Shown: positions 58,919 through 64,000 of the stretch, one piece after another
Layout: each line of letters starts with the position of its first letter
Position numbering within the stretch: the stretch's first letter is position 1
NCBI RefSeq assembly: GCF_015711645.1
Contig: NZ_JABTEX010000003.1
Span: 372,001-436,000 of the forward strand
Direction of reading: 5' to 3'
Length of the DNA: 64,000 bases
DNA from: Planomonospora sp. ID82291
GTDB lineage: Bacteria; Actinomycetota; Actinomycetes; Streptosporangiales; Streptosporangiaceae
Position numbers and translations under genes: made by a program
Notes under the pieces: model-generated
Databases searched by the model: none
What the model saw: only the letters and a program-made list of their open reading frames with translations
Told to the model about the DNA's origin: nothing

Positions 58919-59037
58919 GGGGGATACCGAGGAGCGCCTCGGTGCACCGCTCTTCGGCCTCGGACCGGCTCCGGCCTGCGCGGCCGGGCCGATTCGCGGC
59001 CGGTGTGATGCGGACCACGTTAGGTGGCGGGAAACTC

Positions 59038-59051
59038 CCGGTCCATACCGG
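59038..59051. promoter_or_regulatory. GntR/DasR-like operator 2
   Basis: CCGGTCCATACCGG is an inverted repeat with perfect CCGGT/ACCGG arms and the same core with one change. A separate perfect palindrome CCGATATCGG follows at 59052-59061. Confidence 0.55.
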
Positions 59052-59090
59052 CCGATATCGGTTTCGCAACGCCGCTCCCCGGGCCGCCTC

Positions 59091-59105
59091 ACTGGTCCGT
59101 ACCAG
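59091..59105. promoter_or_regulatory. GntR/DasR-like operator 3
   Basis: ACTGGTCCGTACCAG keeps the ACTGGT/ACCAG arms of the Streptomyces DasR consensus (ACTGGTCTAGACCAGT as I recall it). It lies 220 bases before the transporter operon and 116 before the divergent STAS gene, so it may influence either. Confidence 0.6.
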
Positions 59106-59220
59106 CGGGGCGCGCCCAGCGAGCGCGGGACGGCCGCGCCCCCCTCCGTCACGCGGCGTTCTCCGCACTGGTAGAAAGGGGGGCTACCTGCCCTGAACCC
59201 GCAGGCGTGAGGAGCCGACC

Positions 59221-59646
59221 ATGCTGTTCGAGCCCGACCGCGGCTCGGCGTTCACCGTCTCGTCCGAACCGCGTGGAGAGGCGATCGTCGTCCGCGCCCG
59301 CGGAGAGCTCGACTACCGCTCCGCGCCGGCGCTGCACGAGCACCTGGGCCGCCTCTGGGCCGCGCCGGGAATGGCGGTCCTCGTCGTGGACCTGTCCGGG
59401 GTCGCCTTCTGCGACTCGGTCGGCCTCAGCGAGCTGGTCGACGCGCTGCAGCGCAGCGAGGCCGCGGGTGTCCGGCTGATGCTCAGCGGTGTGCACGGCG
59501 TCCTGTCCCGGGTGCTGGCGATCACCGGTCTGCGCAAGGCCTTCGAGATCCACCACGAGCCGGGCGACGCCCTCCGGACCGCCGCCGACCGGTCCGCCGA
59601 CCGGTCCGCCGGGCCGGCCGACGGGGACCCCTGCCCGACTCCCTGA
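59221..59646 (+). CDS. STAS-domain anti-sigma factor antagonist (paralog)
   Basis: This 141-residue STAS protein has the phosphorylatable Ser66 in FCDSVGLSEL. Its core closely matches the protein at 1830-2174, and it has a Pro/Asp/Ser-rich tail of 25 residues. It should bind an anti-sigma kinase encoded elsewhere. It shares an upstream octamer at nearly the same distance with its paralog, suggesting a common promoter class. It is divergent from the sugar transporter operon and lies 152 bases before the methyltransferase-Nudix gene. Confidence 0.88.
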   Translation: MLFEPDRGSAFTVSSEPRGEAIVVRARGELDYRSAPALHEHLGRLWAAPGMAVLVVDLSGVAFCDSVGLSELVDALQRSEAAGVRLMLSGVHGVLSRVLAITGLRKAFEIHHEPGDALRTAADRSADRSAGPADGDPCPTP

Positions 59647-59650
59647 CCCG

Positions 59651-59678
59651 CCCGCCGCCCGCCGCCCGCCGCCCGCCG
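59651..59678. repeat. Heptamer tandem repeat after the STAS gene
   Basis: Four perfect copies of CCCGCCG follow the STAS stop by 4 bases. This is the second heptamer array in the window. The remaining gap (59679-59798) has an AT-richer patch with TTGTGAACGCAATACACC that may hold the promoter of the next gene. Confidence 0.8.
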
Positions 59679-59798
59679 CCCCTGAAATTGTGAACGCAAT
59701 ACACCTGTATCCGACCGCGGATCGGTCAGGTTCCACGTCATGGGATACGTTGGCGTCCACACCCACGGCGTACCCGGATGAGATGACGGAGGTCGGCG

Positions 59799-62282
59799 AT
59801 GCCAGGCGACGAGGCGACCGTCAGCGCGGCCGACATCGCACGGATGGCAGGTGTCGGCCGCGCGGCCGTGAGCAACTGGCGGCGCCGCCACGAGGACTTC
59901 CCCGAACCCGTGGGGGGGACGGCGACCAGCCCGGCCTTCTCCCTCCAGGCCGTCGAGGCGTGGCTGCTCACCCAGGGCAAGGTCCAGGAGCTGCCGCTGC
60001 GCGAGCGCGCCTGGCAGCAGATCCGGACCGCCGCCGACGACCTGCGGCTCGGCGAGGTCGTCGCGGAGGTCACCGAGCTGCTGCGCGGCGAGGGGCGGCC
60101 CCGCCTCGTCCCCTCCTCCGCGTGGAGCCTCGTCGAGCGGTACGCCGCGGAGCAGGGTCCCGCGCACGCCGTCCGGTTCCTCCTCGACCGCTACGCCGAC
60201 GTGCACTCCCGGCGCCTGGTCGAGACCCCGCCCGAGGTCGCGGAGTTCATGGCCGGGCTGGCCGGGCCGGGCCTGCGCTCGGTCCTCGACCCGGCCTGCG
60301 GTCTCGGCGTCCTGCTGGCCGCGGCGTGCAGGGCGGCGGAGCCCTCCGGTCCGCCGGGGGCGCCCGGAGCCGAGCACGCCTACGGTCAGGAGAGCGACCC
60401 CTCCCTCGCGCGGCTGGCGCAGTCGCGTCTGACCCTGACCGGGACGGGCGGCGAGGTCAGGACGGGCGACTCCCTCCGGCACGACGCCTGGTCCGGCGTG
60501 AGCGTCGACACCGTCGTGTGCCATCCGCCGTTCAACGAACGCAACTGGGGATACGCCGAGCTGACCGGCGATCCGCGCTGGGAGTACGGCCTGCCCCCCA
60601 AGACGGAGTCCGAGCTCGCCTGGGTCCAGCACGCGCTCGCCCATCTGGAACCGGGCGGCGTCGCGGTGCTGCTGATGCCCGCGATCGCCGCCGCCCGCCG
60701 CTCCGGCCGCCGCATCCGCAGCAACCTGCTGCGGCGCGGAGCGCTCCAGGCGGTGATCGGCCTGCCGCCGAGGATGGCCACCGGCACCGGCCTGCCCGTG
60801 CACGTCTGGGTGCTGCGCAAGCCGTCGGGCGAGGGCCGTACCCCGTCGCGCGTGCTGATGGCCGAGGCCGATCCGGCGAACTTCGACGCGGTCACCGCCC
60901 TGTGGCACGCGTTCCGGGCTGACCCGGAGGCCGATCTCGACCGGCCCGGCGAGAGCCGTACGGTGCCGATCATCGACCTGGTCGACGAGGACGTCGACGT
61001 CACCCCCTCCCGCCATCTGGGAGCGGCGGACCAGGTCTCCGCGGAGGGCTGCCTCGCCTTCCGCGAGCGCCTCGCCGCGCAGCTCGAACGGCTCACCGCG
61101 CTGATCCCCGAGGCCGTTCCCGGTCCGGGCCGGGAGATGCCGGGCGTCGCGCTCTCGGAGCTGGAACGGATCGGAGCGCTCTCGCTGCACCAGGCCGGGC
61201 GCTTCGAGATCGACGGCTCGGGGGACCCCGTCCTGACCGACCGGCAGGTGTTCGACGGCGACCGGACCGAGGTGCTCACCGAGCCCGCCGACCGGATCAG
61301 GATCGAGCCGGGAGACGTGGTGGTCGCCTCCCGGAGCGGCGGCCTGGCGGCCCGGGTGGTCGAGGAGCCCGGCCTGCTCCTCGGCCCGCGGCTCACCCTC
61401 CTGCGACCGGATCCCGACCGGCTCGACCCGTTCTTCCTGGCGGGGTTCCTGCGGACCCCGTCCGCCGCCTCGGCGGTCGGCACGTCCTCGGGCGTGCAGT
61501 CGGCCGCGACCCGCTTCGACCCGCGCCGGGCCCAGGTGCCGCGCCTGGGCCGGGACGAGCAGCGCCGCTACGGCGACCTCTTCCGCCGGATCTTCACGTT
61601 CGAGGCGGAGCTGCGCCGGCTCGCCCTGAACGGCGGCCTGACCGCGACCGCGATCGCCCGCGGCCTCGCCACGGGAGCCCTCGCCCCGCCGTCGCCCGGC
61701 TCCGCGGACCCCGGTCGCGCCGCGACCGCGGGCACCGGGCCCGGAGACGCCGCGGGCACCGGGCCCGGAGACGCCGCGGGCACCGGCGCCGCGACCGCGG
61801 GCACCGGGCCCGGAGACGCCGGGGCCGGAGGGGCTCGCGCCGCCGGGCGGCCTGCGGTGCCCGCCGTCTCCTGCGTGTTCGTCTGCCACGACGGCGACGG
61901 CCGGATCCTGCTGGCCCGCCGGGGGCCCGGCGCGCGGGACGAGCCCGGCGCCTGGGACTGCGGGGCCGGCGCGCTGGAGTACGGCGAGTCGTTCGAGGCG
62001 GCCGTGACCCGCGAGGTCCGCGAGGAGTACTCCGCCGACGTGCTCGGGCTGGAGCAGATCGGGGTCCGCAACGTCGTCCGGCGGGACCCGCCCTCCCACT
62101 GGGTGGCGGTCGTCTTCGCGGTCCGCGTCGACCCCGCGGCCGTCGCGATCGGCGAGCCGCACAAGTTCGACGAACTCGGCTGGTTCGCCCCGGACGCCCT
62201 GCCCGGCCCGCTCCATTCGCAGCTCCCCGAGACCCTCGCGCTCTTCCGCGCCCCACGGTCCCGCCCGGCGACGGCCTCCTGA
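59799..62282 (+). CDS. HTH-DNA methyltransferase-HsdS-like protein fused to a Nudix hydrolase
   Basis: This 827-residue fusion has an N-terminal helix-turn-helix (AADIARMAGVGRAAVSNWRRRH), a methyltransferase core with motif I LDPACGLGVLL and motif IV HPPF (242-245), and an HsdS-like recognition domain (GDVVVASRSGGLAARVVEEP, then DPFFLAGFLRTP). A GTGPGDAA repeat linker (about 645-680) leads to a complete Nudix hydrolase (about 687-815). The Nudix box starts GALEYGESFEAA and ends REVREEY (724-744), with all catalytic Glu residues in place. The first 620 residues parallel the protein at 53521-55428, which lacks the Nudix part. A GGAGG ribosome site precedes the ATG. Possible roles are pool cleaning of modified nucleotides, defence, or regulation; all are inference. 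Confidence 0.82.
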   Translation: MPGDEATVSAADIARMAGVGRAAVSNWRRRHEDFPEPVGGTATSPAFSLQAVEAWLLTQGKVQELPLRERAWQQIRTAADDLRLGEVVAEVTELLRGEGRPRLVPSSAWSLVERYAAEQGPAHAVRFLLDRYADVHSRRLVETPPEVAEFMAGLAGPGLRSVLDPACGLGVLLAAACRAAEPSGPPGAPGAEHAYGQESDPSLARLAQSRLTLTGTGGEVRTGDSLRHDAWSGVSVDTVVCHPPFNERNWGYAELTGDPRWEYGLPPKTESELAWVQHALAHLEPGGVAVLLMPAIAAARRSGRRIRSNLLRRGALQAVIGLPPRMATGTGLPVHVWVLRKPSGEGRTPSRVLMAEADPANFDAVTALWHAFRADPEADLDRPGESRTVPIIDLVDEDVDVTPSRHLGAADQVSAEGCLAFRERLAAQLERLTALIPEAVPGPGREMPGVALSELERIGALSLHQAGRFEIDGSGDPVLTDRQVFDGDRTEVLTEPADRIRIEPGDVVVASRSGGLAARVVEEPGLLLGPRLTLLRPDPDRLDPFFLAGFLRTPSAASAVGTSSGVQSAATRFDPRRAQVPRLGRDEQRRYGDLFRRIFTFEAELRRLALNGGLTATAIARGLATGALAPPSPGSADPGRAATAGTGPGDAAGTGPGDAAGTGAATAGTGPGDAGAGGARAAGRPAVPAVSCVFVCHDGDGRILLARRGPGARDEPGAWDCGAGALEYGESFEAAVTREVREEYSADVLGLEQIGVRNVVRRDPPSHWVAVVFAVRVDPAAVAIGEPHKFDELGWFAPDALPGPLHSQLPETLALFRAPRSRPATAS
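61733..61815. repeat. 24-base repeats in the methyltransferase-Nudix linker
   Basis: Three copies of a unit containing GGCACCGGGCCCGGAGACGC encode GTGPGDAA spacers, with an altered GTGAATA unit before the last. The repeat marks the fusion joint. Confidence 0.8.
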
Positions 62283-62415
62283 CCCGGCGGTCCGCCCCGG
62301 AGCCCGCCGTCCTGAGGACCGGATGCGGCACCGGCTCCGCCCGGAGAAGTCCTGGTCGAGCACCAGGCTCTCGCCCTGGGCCGCCGCCTCGCTGCGGGGC
62401 GGGTTACCATCGCGC

Positions 62416-63279
62416 ATGGTCTCCACCCCCCGCCTGCTGGCCGTCAGCGACCTCCACGTGCGCCATCCCGAGAACCGCAGGATCGTCGAGCGCCTGCAGC
62501 CGGAGACCGACGGAGACTGGCTGCTCGTCGCCGGTGACGTGGGCGAGATCATGGCCGATGTCGAGTGGGCGCTGCGCCTGCTCGGTGAGCGCTTCGCCAC
62601 GGTGGTGTGGGCTCCGGGCAACCACGAGCTGTGGACGCCGCCCGAGGATCCGGTGCGGCTGCGCGGCGAGGCGCGTTACCGGTATCTCGTGGAGATGTGC
62701 CGCGACCTCGGCGTGACCACTCCTGAGGACCCGTACCCGGTGTGGCGGGGGGAGGGTGGCCCGGTCACCGTCGCCCCGCTGTTCCTCCTGTACGACTACA
62801 CCTTCCGGCCGTACGGCGCCGCCACCGCGGAGGAGGCGATGGACCGGGCCCTGGAGGCGGGGGTGGTGTGCACCGACGAGGTGCTGCTGCACCCCGATCC
62901 GTATCCCAGCAGGCAGGCCTGGTGCGCCGCCCGCGTCGCCGAGACCGAGCGGCGGCTGGCCGGCCGCGATCCGGCGCTGCCCACCGTGCTGGTCAACCAC
63001 TACCCGCTGGTGCGCGAGCCGACCCGGGTGCTGCGGTACCCGGAGTTCGCCCTGTGGTGCGGCACCGAGCGCACCGCCGACTGGCACCTCAGGTTCGACG
63101 CCGCCGCCGTGGTCTACGGTCACCTGCACATCCCCCGCAGCACCCGCTACGACGGGGTGCCGTTCGAGGAGGTGTCCGTCGGCTATCCCCGTGAGTGGAG
63201 CCGCCGCGCGGGACCGCCGCCGCGTCCCCGGGCCGTCCTACCCGCGCGCACGGCGCCCTCTTCCGAGGACGGCGGGTGA
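62416..63279 (+). CDS. Metallophosphoesterase
   Basis: This 287-residue calcineurin-like phosphoesterase has all dimetal motifs: SDLHVRH, GDVGE, GNHE, VNHYPL and GHLH. The substrate is unknown. In many streptomycetes an enzyme of this type precedes a phosphopantetheinyl transferase gene, but here the next gene is the convergent AI-2E transporter. The C-terminal 30 residues are Pro/Arg-rich. ATG 62416 is chosen as the start of the conserved strand. Confidence 0.9.
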   Translation: MVSTPRLLAVSDLHVRHPENRRIVERLQPETDGDWLLVAGDVGEIMADVEWALRLLGERFATVVWAPGNHELWTPPEDPVRLRGEARYRYLVEMCRDLGVTTPEDPYPVWRGEGGPVTVAPLFLLYDYTFRPYGAATAEEAMDRALEAGVVCTDEVLLHPDPYPSRQAWCAARVAETERRLAGRDPALPTVLVNHYPLVREPTRVLRYPEFALWCGTERTADWHLRFDAAAVVYGHLHIPRSTRYDGVPFEEVSVGYPREWSRRAGPPPRPRAVLPARTAPSSEDGG

Positions 63280-63312
63280 TCGGGGCGCGGGCGGCGGGTT
63301 CCCGGCGGCGTC

Positions 63313-64000
63313 CTACGCCGGCGCCGGACCGCCCTCCGGCTCACCCGCCCCCGGTCCGCTCGTCTCCGGCGCCGGACCGCCCGCCGGCTCACCCGCCCCC
63401 GGTCCGCTCGTCCCCTGCGCCGGACCGCCCTCCGGCTCACCCGCCCCCGGTCCGCTCGTCCCCTGCGCCGGACCGCCCTCCGGCTCACCCGCCCCCTGCG
63501 CCGGACCGCCCTCCGGCTCATCCGCCCCCTGCGCCCGGCCCGGTTCGCCGAGCTGCTCACGCAGGTACTTCCAGACCACGGCGATCAACGCGGCCGCCGG
63601 CACCGCCAGCAGGCTGCCGACGATGCCCGCCAGACTGCCGCCCAGCGTGACCGCGAGCAGGACCACCGCCGCATGCAGGCCCAGACCGTGGCTCTGCACC
63701 ATGGGCTGGAAGACGTTGCCCTCGAGCTGCTGCACCACGACGATGATGATCAGCACGATGAGCGCGTCGGTCGGGCCGTTCGACACCAGGGCGATGAGCA
63801 CGGCCACGAACCCGGCGAAGAGGGCGCCGACGATCGGCACGAACGCCGCGACGAACGTCAGCACGGCCAGCGGGAGCACCAGCGGGACGCCGACGATCCA
63901 CAGCCCCAGCCCGATGAAGACGGCGTCCAGCAGGCCGACGAAGGCCTGGGAGCGGACGAACGCCCCCAGGGTGTCCCAGCCGCGCGCGGCGACGGCCGGG
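63313..64000 (-). CDS. AI-2E family transporter, C-terminal part (cut by window edge)
   Basis: The frame is open to the right edge; the visible 229 codons encode the C-terminal half of an AI-2E/PerM-family permease. Signature elements are FVRSQAFVGLLDAVFIGLGLWIVGVPL upstream and FVAAFVPIVGALFAG, then NVFQPMVQSHGLGLHAAVVLLAVTLGG. A repetitive Gly/Glu/Pro tail (last 70 residues) is not part of the family. The transported compound is unknown; homologs have been linked to AI-2 export or Na/H exchange. Confidence 0.88.
   Translation of the reverse strand, partial: PAVAARGWDTLGAFVRSQAFVGLLDAVFIGLGLWIVGVPLVLPLAVLTFVAAFVPIVGALFAGFVAVLIALVSNGPTDALIVLIIIVVVQQLEGNVFQPMVQSHGLGLHAAVVLLAVTLGGSLAGIVGSLLAVPAAALIAVVWKYLREQLGEPGRAQGADEPEGGPAQGAGEPEGGPAQGTSGPGAGEPEGGPAQGTSGPGAGEPAGGPAPETSGPGAGEPEGGPAPA
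63330..63525. repeat. 48-base imperfect tandem repeat in the AI-2E transporter tail
   Basis: About three full and further partial copies of a unit containing GGACCGCCCTCCGGCTCACC encode GAGEPEGGPAQGTSGP-type repeats at the C-terminus of the transporter. Unit boundaries differ by small deletions. Confidence 0.8.

Noticed and set aside
1-64000. A prophage, integrated plasmid or insertion sequence
   Set aside because: No integrase, transposase, terminase, tRNA target or terminal repeats were seen. The deletions at 43-48 kb look like recombination at short homologies.

Overview
The window is about 64 kb of very GC-rich DNA with frequent GTG starts, strong third-position G/C bias, long open antisense frames and many 4-base ATGA/GTGA gene overlaps. 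Together with an F420-type (Ddn-like) reductase, WXG100/YbaB secretion-associated genes, DUF5302, DUF5713, DUF3152 and HGxxPAAW proteins and a thermophile-type cutinase, this points to a filamentous actinomycete. A Streptosporangiales-like genus is my guess, not something the sequence proves. I saw no tRNA, rRNA, CRISPR array, insertion sequence or replication origin. The window cuts a sensor kinase at the left end and an AI-2E-family transporter at the right end.

Layout: 0-4.5 kb holds a kinase fragment, the divergent ohrR/ohr peroxide pair with its operators, a STAS anti-anti-sigma protein, small conserved proteins and an AbiEi-type antitoxin-like protein. 4.5-14.5 kb is a minus-strand, type VII secretion-associated polymorphic toxin locus: SseB-domain protein, partner protein, YbaB-like protein, WXG-like protein, a 2550-residue multidomain toxin, and a 92-residue coupled immunity candidate whose 3' end runs into the convergent AbiEi gene. 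14.7-16 kb has a stress membrane protein and a thioredoxin-reductase-like flavoprotein. 16.2-23.1 kb is a self-contained PTS operon (DeoR regulator, 1-phosphofructokinase, mannitol-type IIC, IIB and IIA, zinc dehydrogenase, HPr, enzyme I) that carries both the general and the sugar-specific PTS proteins.

23.1-31 kb holds a secreted RCC1-repeat/Calx-beta protein, a TetR regulator divergent from a membrane protein and lipase-like hydrolase, a Ddn-like reductase, a DoxX protein, and a secreted TIM-barrel-like protein between two very strong hairpins. 31-38 kb has a 1004-residue LuxR-type (LAL) regulator, a membrane GGDEF-EAL protein and, divergent from it, a secreted polyester hydrolase very close to the Thermobifida PET-degrading cutinases. 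38-42.6 kb encodes a two-gene soluble NAD-linked formate dehydrogenase. 43-48.8 kb is a CstR-type persulfide-response region with three matching operators. Its dioxygenase and exporter genes are truncated, and an adjacent P-type ATPase has lost its catalytic core, so the region looks eroded.

49-64 kb contains a DUF5713 protein, a secreted metalloprotease-like DUF3152 protein, a DUF418 membrane protein, a HAD phosphatase fused to a HerA-like ATPase, and two paralogous HTH-DNA-methyltransferase-HsdS-like proteins. The second of these is fused to a Nudix hydrolase. Between the two lies a sugar ABC importer operon (binding protein, two permeases, no ATPase) with three copies of a DasR/GntR-like operator and a large intercistronic hairpin. 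A second STAS gene, a metallophosphoesterase and the AI-2E transporter fragment close the window. The most promising undescribed items are the multidomain toxin with its AbiEi-type neighbour, and the methyltransferase-Nudix fusion with its paralog.
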